Origin: Bacteroidota bacterium
GTDB lineage: Bacteria; Bacteroidota; Bacteroidia; Bacteroidales; WCHB1-69
Reading direction: 5' to 3'
Assembly (NCBI GenBank): GCA_023459435.1
Contig: JAEWUL010000108.1
Coordinates: forward strand, 1-10,577
DNA: 10,577 nucleotides
The notes beneath the pieces are model-generated. The model was not told the origin of the DNA and ran no database searches. It was given only the letters and a program-made list of their open reading frames with translations. The position numbers and the translations under genes were made by a program. Positions 1-6,711 of this stretch are shown here, piece by piece (within the stretch, counting starts at the first letter, position 1; every line of letters starts with the position of its first letter).

Positions 1-509
1 CCTTGAGATAATGCCAAAACAGCGTGTTTTGTAGCACAATAAACGTTTCCACCAATGTAAACTTCTCTGCTGGAGATAGAGCCCATATTAATTATATGAC
101 CTTTTTTTCTTTCTACCATTCGAGGAGTAATGAGTCGGGACATATAGAGCAAACCTTTCACATTGGTATTGATCATTCTTTCCCAGTCTTCGATAGCACC
201 GGTATGGATTTTTTCGAGTTCAACAGCAAGACCGGCATTATTCACCAAAACATCGATATCCTTAAACGCTTCAGGGATAGATTGGATCGCTTTTTCACAA
301 GCTGAATAATCCTGAATATCAAAAATTAAAGGCAACACTTCAACATCAGAGACAGATAGAATCTCTTGAATCACTTTTTGCAATTTTGCTTCATTTCTGG
401 CAGTCAAAATAAGATTATAATCCAGTTTAGCTAAAGATTTTGCAATAGCTTCTCCAAAACCTGAAGATGCACCGGTAACAAGGGCAATTTTTTTCATATT
501 GTATTTCAT
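1..509 (-). CDS. Short-chain dehydrogenase/reductase (SDR), 3' part cut off by window edge
   Basis: NAD(P)-dependent oxidoreductase of the classical SDR family; the first 169 residues are present. Reading the minus strand from the ATG at 509 gives a Rossmann nucleotide-binding motif TGASSGFG (residues 12-19), the NNAG structural motif (90-93), a likely catalytic Ser144 in INMGSIS, and the active-site pair in YCATK (Tyr157, Lys161). The stretch around IEDWERMINTNVKGLLYM and HIINMGSISS strongly recalls the YdfG-type subgroup (NADP-dependent 3-hydroxy acid/serine dehydrogenases), so a cytosolic hydroxy-acid dehydrogenase is plausible, but the substrate is not readable. Family members are about 250 residues, so roughly 80 C-terminal residues lie outside the window. 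A second possible start is the ATG at 497 (MKKIALVTG), which fits the usual SDR N-terminus equally well. A -7 box lies about 37 nt upstream of the first ATG. Confidence 0.93.
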   Translation of the reverse strand, partial: MKYNMKKIALVTGASSGFGEAIAKSLAKLDYNLILTARNEAKLQKVIQEILSVSDVEVLPLIFDIQDYSACEKAIQSIPEAFKDIDVLVNNAGLAVELEKIHTGAIEDWERMINTNVKGLLYMSRLITPRMVERKKGHIINMGSISSREVYIGGNVYCATKHAVLALSQ

Positions 510-545
510 AGAGTTATGAATTTTTAAAAAACAAATCAAGAAATG

Positions 546-577
546 CAAAGTTACGAAATAATTTAACATTTAGCAAT
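546..577 (-). promoter_or_regulatory. Bacteroidota-type promoter for the SDR gene
   Basis: On the minus strand TAACTTTG (553-546) matches the TAnnTTTG -7 consensus exactly, and ATTG (577-574) sits 20 nt further upstream, a suitable -33 position. Transcription would start near 540, giving a leader of about 30 nt before the ATG at 509. Assigned from sequence match only. Confidence 0.6.
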
Positions 578-599
578 TAACATTTAACAAATTGGTTTT

Positions 600-626
600 G
601 GGTTTCAGTTATCGGGTTTCAGTTAT
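600..626. repeat. 13-nt direct repeat GGGTTTCAGTTAT
   Basis: GGGTTTCAGTTAT occurs at 600-612 and again at 614-626, separated by a single C. A degenerate third copy (GATTTCAGCTAT) is at 882-893, just before the CATTATT tract. The function is unknown; short semi-tandem repeats of this style are common in Bacteroidota intergenic DNA. Confidence 0.8.
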
Positions 627-656
627 ACTTTCATTCCTTCGTATTTTGCCCTAATA

Positions 657-854
657 GCACACAGATGATACTGATTGAACTGATTTACACAGAATAATTT
701 AGTCGTAATAATAGAATTTTAATTAGATTTGAAACTATATAAAATTGGTGTTCTCTAAACAATTAAAATAAAAAAAAATATTTTCAAAAAGAATTAAAAA
801 TTTTAGAAAAAAATAGATCTGTGACAATCTGTTCAATCTATGTCATCTGTGTGC
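657..854. repeat. Imperfect 37-nt inverted repeats flanking a 124-nt AT-rich core (MITE-like)
   Basis: The left arm 657-693 starts GCACACAGATGA and ends CACAGA. The reverse complement of the right arm 818-854 matches it at 31 of 37 positions by hand alignment, with mismatches clustered in the middle and near the inner end. The 124-nt core (694-817) is almost pure A/T and carries no gene. The outward symmetry resembles a non-autonomous mobile element or a dispersed repeat pair. No clear target-site duplication is visible next to the arms. Sequences of the type ACAGATTGAACAGAT are, from memory, widespread repeats in Bacteroidota genomes. Confidence 0.65.
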
Positions 855-893
855 CATTTTGGTTCTGGTTTGTCCAGATTAGATTTCAGCTAT

Positions 894-928
894 CATTATT
901 CATTATTCATTATTCATTATTCATTATT
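894..928 (+). repeat. Five tandem CATTATT heptanucleotides
   Basis: CATTATT is repeated five times without error from 894 to 928, ending 3 nt before the hflX -7 box at 932-939. The tract therefore covers the place where the -33 element and upstream promoter DNA should be. A change in copy number would shift upstream sequence by 7 nt relative to the -7 box. Confidence 0.9.
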
Positions 929-931
929 TCG

Positions 932-939
932 TATTTTTG
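932..939 (+). promoter_or_regulatory. -7 box of the hflX promoter
   Basis: TATTTTTG matches TAnnTTTG. Its last three bases form a TTG in frame with hflX, but that codon would lie upstream of the transcription start and so cannot be the start codon. No convincing TTTG -33 element is found in the CATTATT repeats upstream. Transcription would begin near 945, giving a very short leader. Confidence 0.6.
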
Positions 940-951
940 CATTCTCAAATA

Positions 952-2154
952 ATGAAATATCATATGGCGGATTTAACAGCAAAGATTGAACAGGAAAAAG
1001 CAATATTAATTGGGGTTGCGACACCGGCAACACCATTTGACAAAGTAAACGAATATCTGTCAGAGTTAGCATTTCTGGTGGAAACGGCTGGTGGAATAGC
1101 GATTAAAAAAGTGATACAGAATCTCCCCTACCCTGACCCCCGTACTTATCTGGGCTCCGGTAAGCTGGAGGAGGTGAAAAACATCATTATGGATTTAGGG
1201 ATTCAGATTGCAGTCTTTGATGATGAGCTTTCACCATCCCAAACCAGGAATATTGAAGCTGTTCTAGGCATTCGTATTATTGACCGGACCCGTTTAATAT
1301 TAGATATTTTCTCCAAAAGAGCCCAAACGGCGCATGCCAAAGTTCAGGTAGAACTAGCTCAATACCAATACATCCTTCCCCGTTTAACCGGTATGTGGAC
1401 CCACTTGGAGAAACAAAGAGGTGGTATCGGGATGCGTGGTCCGGGGGAAAAAGAGATTGAAACTGACCGTCGGATTGTTCGGGACAGGATATCACTATTA
1501 AAACAAAGGTTAAAAGAGATTGATCAACAAAAGAGCACACAACGATCTAACAGAGAGCAATTTGTAAGGGTTGCTTTGGTAGGTTATACCAATGTTGGAA
1601 AATCCACATTAATGAATCTCCTAAGCAAATCTGATGTTTTTGCTGAGAATAAACTATTTGCAACTTTAGATACGACGGTAAGGAAAGTGGTATTCAACAA
1701 TCTTCCTTTTTTACTTTCAGATACCGTAGGTTTTATTCGGAAATTGCCTCATGGTTTAGTGGAATCATTCAAATCCACGCTCGATGAGATTCGTGAAACT
1801 GATCTTATTATTCATGTTGTGGATATCAGTCATCCGGAATTTGAAGAACAAATCAACGTTGTGAATCAGACTCTTCATGAAATTAAAGCAGGTGATAAGC
1901 CAACCATATATCTTTTCAACAAGATTGACAGCTACAGTTGGATTGAAAAAGAGGAAGATGACCTGACCCCTAAAGAAAAGTGCAATATCACCTTAGAAGA
2001 GTTAAAACAGACCTGGATGTCAAAGTTAAACAACAACACCATTTTTATTTCTGCAAAAACGAAAGAAAACGTGGATGTATTAAGAGAACGGATGTATGAT
2101 GAGATCAAGAAACTCCATATTCAAATCTATCCATATAACAATTTCTTATATTAA
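952..2154 (+). CDS. hflX: GTPase HflX
   Basis: HflX is a ribosome-binding GTPase of the Obg-HflX group that splits or rescues stalled 70S ribosomes, often under heat stress. Read from the ATG at 952 (400 residues, normal length) it shows an N-terminal HflX domain with the glycine-rich hallmark RGGIGMRGPGEKEIETDRR near residues 160-180, preceded by the conserved AQYQYILPRLTGMW region. The G domain follows: G1 GYTNVGKST (211-219), G3 DTVGF (257-261) and G4 NKID (323-326), with a final SAKT-like G5. The true start is either 952 (MKYHMADL) or 964 (MADLTAK); the in-frame TTG at 937 is part of the promoter. The 3' end overlaps the convergent LRR gene by 4 nt. Confidence 0.96.
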   Translation: MKYHMADLTAKIEQEKAILIGVATPATPFDKVNEYLSELAFLVETAGGIAIKKVIQNLPYPDPRTYLGSGKLEEVKNIIMDLGIQIAVFDDELSPSQTRNIEAVLGIRIIDRTRLILDIFSKRAQTAHAKVQVELAQYQYILPRLTGMWTHLEKQRGGIGMRGPGEKEIETDRRIVRDRISLLKQRLKEIDQQKSTQRSNREQFVRVALVGYTNVGKSTLMNLLSKSDVFAENKLFATLDTTVRKVVFNNLPFLLSDTVGFIRKLPHGLVESFKSTLDEIRETDLIIHVVDISHPEFEEQINVVNQTLHEIKAGDKPTIYLFNKIDSYSWIEKEEDDLTPKEKCNITLEELKQTWMSKLNNNTIFISAKTKENVDVLRERMYDEIKKLHIQIYPYNNFLY

Positions 2155-2774
2155 CGATCTAATACACAAGGACAAACGGGAGTATATAAAATTTCCGTAT
2201 GGGGTAACAATCTTTTCATCTCAAGAAACTCCTCCTCTTTAATGGGAATTTGGAGAATGTCCAGAATTTTAAGATGATCTTTCAGGAGGGTTACACTTTC
2301 CGGAAGTTTATAAAACTGATTACCCCATGCATCGATCATTTTTAGCCGGGATAATTTTCCAATATCACGAGGGAGTTCATAGATCATATTCCTGTTGATA
2401 ATCAAATACTGTAAAAACTTCAAATCACATATTTCATTGGGTAAAGTTACCAATCTGTTATTGCTAACATCCAGATAAACTAGGTATTGAAGTTCATTAA
2501 TACGATGGTTTAATTTTGTAATTTTAGATCTGGTAACAGACAACTCTTGTAAATTGGTAAATTGAAAGATCACATCAGGTAATGAATCAGAATGAAGAGA
2601 GCCTTTCAATTTAAGGCGATACACTTTATCGGGGTTCTCCAACGCTTTTTTAATGGAAGTATAAACCGGTTCTTTCAACAGGTCTGAATATGTAAGAACT
2701 TGGGAGGATAATGGAAAAGTTATCAACAACAATAAGCTAACAAGAAGCAAAATATTTTTTAATTTCGAGTTCAT
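2151..2774 (-). CDS. Exported leucine-rich-repeat protein
   Basis: A 207-residue protein with a clear Sec signal peptide: MNSKLKNILL, a hydrophobic stretch to about residue 20, then a probable signal peptidase I site near PLSSQ (21-25). There is no lipobox cysteine. After a short N-terminal cap come about four 23-residue leucine-rich repeats (approximately 72-94, 95-117, 118-140, 141-163) with the pattern LxxLxLxxNxLxxLPxxI, seen for instance in YLDVSNNRLVTLPNEI. The tail is a non-LRR segment ending in CPC near residues 201-203. LRR folds bind proteins; the partner is unknown, and the likely place is periplasm or cell surface. The gene starts inside the riboflavin kinase gene (38-nt overlap) and is presumably translated from the same mRNA. 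The start is chosen because the signal peptide begins exactly there. Confidence 0.85.
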   Translation of the reverse strand: MNSKLKNILLLVSLLLLITFPLSSQVLTYSDLLKEPVYTSIKKALENPDKVYRLKLKGSLHSDSLPDVIFQFTNLQELSVTRSKITKLNHRINELQYLVYLDVSNNRLVTLPNEICDLKFLQYLIINRNMIYELPRDIGKLSRLKMIDAWGNQFYKLPESVTLLKDHLKILDILQIPIKEEEFLEMKRLLPHTEILYTPVCPCVLDR

Positions 2775-3111
2775 CTAATTTAATTTGTTCAATAAGTTGA
2801 TCAACAGAGTCGAATGTTTGATCAGGTCTGAATTTTTTAAGGATTTCAAAATAGAGGGTTTGATCATAAATCTCCTCATTAAAATCAAAAATATTAATTT
2901 CAATGGAAAGTTGTGATAGGTCTAGTGTTTTACGATATCCGACATATAACATTCCCTTGTAGGATTTATCAAAAACATACACTTGAGTTGCAAAGACCCC
3001 TGTATCAGTTATTTGTTGATCTGGATCCAACAAGATATTAACAGTTGGGAACCCAAATTTTCTACCATTTTTTTTTCCATGAATAATTTTTCCAGAATAA
3101 ATTGCCTTCAT
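2737..3111 (-). CDS. Stand-alone riboflavin kinase domain protein
   Basis: 124 residues matching only the C-terminal kinase half of bifunctional RibF, which converts riboflavin to FMN with ATP. Visible are the HGKKNGRKFGFPTVN segment, the family's G-R-x-x-GFPTxN nucleotide/flavin motif (GFPTVN at 20-25), GVFAT (38-42), and the catalytic-type glutamate Glu71 in SIEINIFDFNEEIYDQ. The end, FRPDQTFDSVDQLIEQIKLDE, is typical of the fold. The N-terminal FMN adenylyltransferase domain of RibF (about 180 residues) is absent, and a promoter lies directly upstream, so this is a complete short gene, not a truncation. The loop that usually reads NIGxRPT is YVGYRKT here (56-62), so flavin handling may differ. 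It might be a true kinase, a flavin-binding regulator or a paralog beside a full RibF elsewhere. It shares an operon with the LRR gene. Confidence 0.85.
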   Translation of the reverse strand: MKAIYSGKIIHGKKNGRKFGFPTVNILLDPDQQITDTGVFATQVYVFDKSYKGMLYVGYRKTLDLSQLSIEINIFDFNEEIYDQTLYFEILKKFRPDQTFDSVDQLIEQIKLDELEIKKYFASC

Positions 3112-3120
3112 TTTTTTCAG

Positions 3121-3128
3121 TATCTTTG
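3121..3128 (+). promoter_or_regulatory. Candidate rightward -7 box toward dnaA
   Basis: TATCTTTG fits TAnnTTTG. It would give dnaA a leader of about 220 nt containing the DnaA box. The spacing to a possible TTG -33 element (3102-3104) is 16 nt, shorter than usual, so the assignment is tentative. No better dnaA promoter was found closer to the gene. Confidence 0.4.
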
Positions 3129-3133
3129 CAATG

Positions 3134-3141
3134 CAAAAGTA
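3134..3141 (-). promoter_or_regulatory. -7 box of the riboflavin kinase/LRR operon
   Basis: On the minus strand TACTTTTG (3141-3134) fits TAnnTTTG and lies 22 nt upstream of the kinase ATG at 3111. It faces the rightward box at 3121-3128, with a short palindrome TTTGCA-A-TGCAAA (3125-3137) spanning both. Confidence 0.6.
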
Positions 3142-3183
3142 TAAAATATTTTAATTCAAGCAGTTTAAAAATTAAAATTGATT

Positions 3184-3192
3184 TTATACACA
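3184..3192 (+). promoter_or_regulatory. DnaA box TTATACACA upstream of dnaA
   Basis: TTATACACA is an exact match to the DnaA-box consensus TTATNCACA and sits 162 nt before dnaA, in a very AT-rich gap (3112-3353). The gap carries no convincing gene. A single box fits autoregulation of dnaA by its own product. A replication origin is possible but would normally show a cluster of boxes. Near matches (8 of 9) occur in coding DNA at about 2720 and 4576 and may be chance. Confidence 0.5.
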
Positions 3193-3353
3193 AGAACATG
3201 ATTTCTCTATATACAAACATTTTTAATAATCAAGTAGAAATTAATTTTTTTTCTAACTTTTTTTTGTTCATTTTTGTAAAACCAAAAAACGAACAAATTA
3301 ACATTGTTAATTCATTCAAATTAAGTTAATTAAAATAAAGTGACCCTACAATT

Positions 3354-4808
3354 ATGATGATGAGCAAGATTACCAAAGACTACAAAACTGTGTGGGACAA
3401 TTGTTTAACAATTATTAGAGATAATATTGACTCCCAATCTTACACCACTTGGTTTGAACCTATTATTCCTATTGGTATTGAAAAATCTACTCTAATCATC
3501 CAGGTTCCCTCACAATTTTTTTACGAATGGCTTGAAGAACATTATGTTAATATATTAAGATCGGTAATCAGGAAGGAATTGGGTCCGTCCGGAAAACTTC
3601 AATATAAAGTTGTTATTGAAAAACAACAAGAAAATCAACACAACAAAACGGTAAATCTTCCTTCAACCAATAGACCGGCCGTTTCAAATCCGGCTACCAA
3701 GATTCCGATTGATGTATACAACTCACCCAACAAAGAGATTCCTGATCCTTTTATTTTACCCGGTTTAAAAAAACACAAAATACCTTCTAACCTCGTTGAT
3801 TCACTTAATTTCGAGAATTATGTGGAAGGAGATTGCAACCGCTTGGCAAGAACTGCCGGATGGGCTGTGTCTAAAAATCCCGGTAAAACTGCTTTCAATC
3901 CTCTTTTTGTATATTCTGAAGTGGGTTTAGGGAAAACGCATCTGGCACATGCCATAGGACTTCAAACAAAAGTAAACTTTCCAGAAAAAACAGTCGTATA
4001 CGTCAATTCAGATCTATTTTATCAACAATTTATTGAAGCCGTTAAAAACAACAACAGAAATGATTTCATCCTTTTTTATCAATCGATCGATGTATTAATT
4101 ATTGATGATATTCAATTCTTAGCTGGCGGTAAAGTAGCTACTCAAGAGGCATTTTTCCATATTTTCAATCATTTTCATCAAAAAGGGAAACAATTGATCA
4201 TTACAGCCGACAAATCACCTGTTGAGATCTCCGGATTTGAACCCAGGCTACTTTCACGATTCAAATGGGGTTTAACAGCTGATCTGACTGTTCCTGATTT
4301 AGAAACCCGGATCGCAATCCTCAGAAAAAAACTGGAAAACAATGGCGTTGAATTTCCATTGGAAGTGATCGATTACTTAGCTTTACGCATTACATCCAAC
4401 ACACGTGAACTTGAAGGGGCTATGATCGCAATTCTTGCTCAGGCATCCTTAAATAACAAAATGATCACTATCGATCTGGCTAAAGAGATGATCGACAAAT
4501 ATGTAAAAAGCACTGCCAAAGAGATCTCTATTGAATATATCCAAAAAGTTGTGTGTGATTATTTTAAGATCTCAGTGGATAAAATCAACACCAATAAAAG
4601 GGAAAGGGATATTGTTCAACCCAGACAAATATGTATGTATTTTGCAAAAAAATACACTAAACTTCCATTAGTTACTATTGGAACCTACTGTGGAGATCGT
4701 GATCATGCTACGGTTCTTCATGCATGCCGCACTATATCAAACCTTTACGAAACAGATAAGAAAATGAAGGTATATGTAGATGAAATTGAAAAAAAGATGA
4801 AAATCTGA
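3354..4808 (+). CDS. dnaA: Chromosomal replication initiator protein DnaA
   Basis: DnaA binds DnaA boxes at oriC, oligomerises with ATP, melts the origin and loads the helicase. All four domains are present in 484 residues. Domain I (about 8-88) contains SYTTWFEPI. Domain II is a variable linker. Domain III is the AAA+ module with Walker A at 188-195, Walker B VLIIDD (247-252), sensor 1 near IITAD (282-286), the arginine-finger region LLSRFKWG (299-306) and sensor 2 TRELEGA (350-356). Domain IV has the signature GDRDHATVLHACR (447-459) for DNA binding. Walker A reads SEVGLGKT, so the usual leading GG is SE, while the essential GLGKT is kept. Three consecutive ATG codons (3354, 3357, 3360) make the exact start uncertain; family members often begin at the last Met (MSK). 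The gene lies upstream of recJ, which has its own promoter. Confidence 0.97.
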   Translation: MMMSKITKDYKTVWDNCLTIIRDNIDSQSYTTWFEPIIPIGIEKSTLIIQVPSQFFYEWLEEHYVNILRSVIRKELGPSGKLQYKVVIEKQQENQHNKTVNLPSTNRPAVSNPATKIPIDVYNSPNKEIPDPFILPGLKKHKIPSNLVDSLNFENYVEGDCNRLARTAGWAVSKNPGKTAFNPLFVYSEVGLGKTHLAHAIGLQTKVNFPEKTVVYVNSDLFYQQFIEAVKNNNRNDFILFYQSIDVLIIDDIQFLAGGKVATQEAFFHIFNHFHQKGKQLIITADKSPVEISGFEPRLLSRFKWGLTADLTVPDLETRIAILRKKLENNGVEFPLEVIDYLALRITSNTRELEGAMIAILAQASLNNKMITIDLAKEMIDKYVKSTAKEISIEYIQKVVCDYFKISVDKINTNKRERDIVQPRQICMYFAKKYTKLPLVTIGTYCGDRDHATVLHACRTISNLYETDKKMKVYVDEIEKKMKI

Positions 4809-4914
4809 TGATTTAACATTTTTTTGGATTCAAAAAAAAATTCTTTTTATTAACAATCTAATATACAGATATATATTTTTAACATAAAAATGTAATAGCT
4901 ATTGCTAAATTATG

Positions 4915-4922
4915 TATATTTG
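4915..4922 (+). promoter_or_regulatory. -7 box of the recJ promoter
   Basis: TATATTTG matches TAnnTTTG exactly, 19 nt before the recJ ATG. No clear TTTG is seen at the -33 position. The rest of the dnaA-recJ gap (4809-4941) is AT-rich, with T and A runs after the dnaA stop but no well-formed terminator hairpin. Confidence 0.65.
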
Positions 4923-4941
4923 CGGTTCTAAAAAAATCTAA

Positions 4942-6705
4942 ATGGATAAAAGATGGATAATAAGTGAACTGCCCGATTCAAACGAGGTGGAGAAGTTAAG
5001 CGGTATTCTCAATATTGAGAAGCCTTTGGCATCTCTCTTACTTCAAAGAGGAATAAAAACGAAAGAGGAAGCTCTTGATTTTTTTGAACCAAAAATTGAA
5101 AATCTTCATGACCCGTTTTTGATGGCGGATATGGACAAAGCTGTTGACAGGCTTTCTAGAGCAATCATCAACAACGAAAAAATTCTCATTTACGGTGATT
5201 ATGACGTGGACGGCACTTCTGCTGTGGCACTCATGTACTCTTTTTTAAGTGAAATCATTGGTTCTGAATACCGAAACTACATCGAATATTACATCCCTGA
5301 CCGATACAAAGAGGGTTATGGAATCTCTGAACTGGGAATAGAGTATTGTCTTGCGAACAACTTTACACTTTTGATATCACTAGATTGTGGAATTAAAGCC
5401 AATGACAAAATCGATTATGCTCAGGAAAAAGGGATCGATGTGATTATTTGTGACCACCACCTGGAAGGGGATACTCTTCCCAAGGCTATTGCAATCCTTG
5501 ATCCGAAAAGAAAAGGATGTAACTACCCTTACAAAGAACTTTCCGGTTGTGGAGTCGGCTTTAAATTCATCCAGGGATATTGCCAGCATTTTGAACTACC
5601 AGATCAACTTTGGCTCTCAAAAATCGATTTGGTTGCTATTAGTATTGCTTCTGATATCGTTGCCATTACAGGTGAAAATAGAATTTTAGCCTACTACGGT
5701 CTGATTATCATCAATAGATTTCCCAGAATGGGTGTCAAATCAATACTGGAACAAGCAAAAATAAAAGTTGTACGAGATCCGAATGAAGAGACTATTTTCT
5801 CGCGACAAATCTCCATTTCAGATCTTGTTTTCTTTGTAGGGCCACGAATTAATGCTGCCGGAAGAATTAAAACAGGTAGAGAATCGGTAAAACTACTTGT
5901 TTGTGATGATGAAGATAAATCAAAAGATATTGGAGAGAACATTAACAATCAGAATGATGCTCGTCGTGAGTTAGATAAAAAAGCCACTGAAGAAGCCATA
6001 AACCACATTCTTACCAGTGAAGAATTCAAAGAGAGACGTAGTATTGTTATTTACAACCCTGGTTGGAATAAAGGGATTATTGGGATTGTTGCATCGCGAC
6101 TTGTTGAAGAGTTTTACAAACCAATCATTGTAATTACAGACTCCCCAGACGGCTTGATTACTGGTTCTGCACGTTCCATTAAAGAGTTTAACATATATGA
6201 TGGGATTGATTATTGTGCGGATCTACTCGAACATTTTGGAGGACACAAGTTTGCGGCTGGTTTATCTCTTAAAAAAGAGAATCTGGATCGTTTTATTGAA
6301 AAATTTGAAGAGTATGTGGTTGCCAATATCCAGGAAGAACCTTTAACGCCTGAGTTATTGGTTGACTTAGAATTAGACCTCTCTGAAATTAACAATTCTT
6401 TTGTAAGTAATCTTAAGAAATTTGCACCTTATGGCCCCGGAAACATGGCCCCTACATTCCTATCAAAACACGTTATTGAAGAGGGTAAAGCAAAAATTGT
6501 TGGAGATAAACACTTGAAAATGAGAGTTTCATATCGGAACAAATCTGTCCAACCTATAGATGTGATCGCTTTCAATCAACATATTTACTTCAAACAGATT
6601 GTAGATCATAATGATTTTGATATCGTGTATCATGTCGAAGAAAATACTTGGAATAACAACACTACGATTCAATTAAACGTCAAAGATATTAAAATCAACG
6701 AATAA
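4942..6705 (+). CDS. recJ: Single-stranded-DNA-specific exonuclease RecJ
   Basis: RecJ degrades single-stranded DNA 5' to 3' in recombination, mismatch repair and base excision repair, using two metal ions. The 587-residue protein has normal family length. The DHH phosphoesterase domain shows motif I YGDYDVDG (84-91), SLDCGI (motif II) and the name-giving DHH triad (171-173). Later come GPRINAAGRI and the DHHA1 domain with GGHKFAAG (433-440). The C-terminal region (about 460-587) matches the RecJ OB-fold, including FAPYGPGNMAPTF. All metal-binding aspartates and histidines expected in these motifs are present, so the enzyme should be active. Its start is supported by the -7 box 19 nt upstream. 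The glycosyltransferase gene starts 6 nt after the stop and is probably cotranscribed. Confidence 0.97.
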   Translation: MDKRWIISELPDSNEVEKLSGILNIEKPLASLLLQRGIKTKEEALDFFEPKIENLHDPFLMADMDKAVDRLSRAIINNEKILIYGDYDVDGTSAVALMYSFLSEIIGSEYRNYIEYYIPDRYKEGYGISELGIEYCLANNFTLLISLDCGIKANDKIDYAQEKGIDVIICDHHLEGDTLPKAIAILDPKRKGCNYPYKELSGCGVGFKFIQGYCQHFELPDQLWLSKIDLVAISIASDIVAITGENRILAYYGLIIINRFPRMGVKSILEQAKIKVVRDPNEETIFSRQISISDLVFFVGPRINAAGRIKTGRESVKLLVCDDEDKSKDIGENINNQNDARRELDKKATEEAINHILTSEEFKERRSIVIYNPGWNKGIIGIVASRLVEEFYKPIIVITDSPDGLITGSARSIKEFNIYDGIDYCADLLEHFGGHKFAAGLSLKKENLDRFIEKFEEYVVANIQEEPLTPELLVDLELDLSEINNSFVSNLKKFAPYGPGNMAPTFLSKHVIEEGKAKIVGDKHLKMRVSYRNKSVQPIDVIAFNQHIYFKQIVDHNDFDIVYHVEENTWNNNTTIQLNVKDIKINE

Positions 6706-6711
6706 TATCAG

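Larger units (their letters stand above)
510..936. other. Repeat-laden intergenic region between SDR gene and hflX
   Basis: No coding region of note is seen on either strand in this stretch between two divergent genes. It holds the SDR promoter (546-577), near-repeats of TTAACATTTA (562-587), a 13-nt direct repeat (600-626), a pair of inverted 37-nt repeats (657-693 and 818-854), a very AT-rich core between them, a heptanucleotide tandem repeat (894-928) and the start of the hflX promoter (932-939). Confidence 0.7.

Noticed and set aside
24..305. Plus-strand 93-residue reading frame
   Set aside because: It is antisense to the well-supported SDR gene, whose motifs run continuously through this stretch on the minus strand.
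894..928. CRISPR array from the repeated units
   Set aside because: Units are 7 nt and directly adjacent with no spacers, so this is a simple tandem repeat. The TATC tract is rejected as CRISPR for the same reason.
937..951. TTG start extending HflX by five residues
   Set aside because: The TTG is the end of the -7 box TATTTTTG, so it would lie upstream of the transcript start. The ATG at 952 or 964 is preferred.
1277..1540. Minus-strand reading frame inside hflX
   Set aside because: It is antisense to the conserved HflX domain and shows no protein-like features.
3102..3329. 75-residue plus-strand reading frame before dnaA
   Set aside because: It begins inside the kinase gene on the other strand, is made of low-complexity Phe/Asn/Ile codons from AT-rich DNA, and crosses the promoters and DnaA box.
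3112..3353. Calling this gap the replication origin
   Set aside because: Only one perfect DnaA box is present; near matches elsewhere lie in genes. Whole-chromosome skew would be needed.
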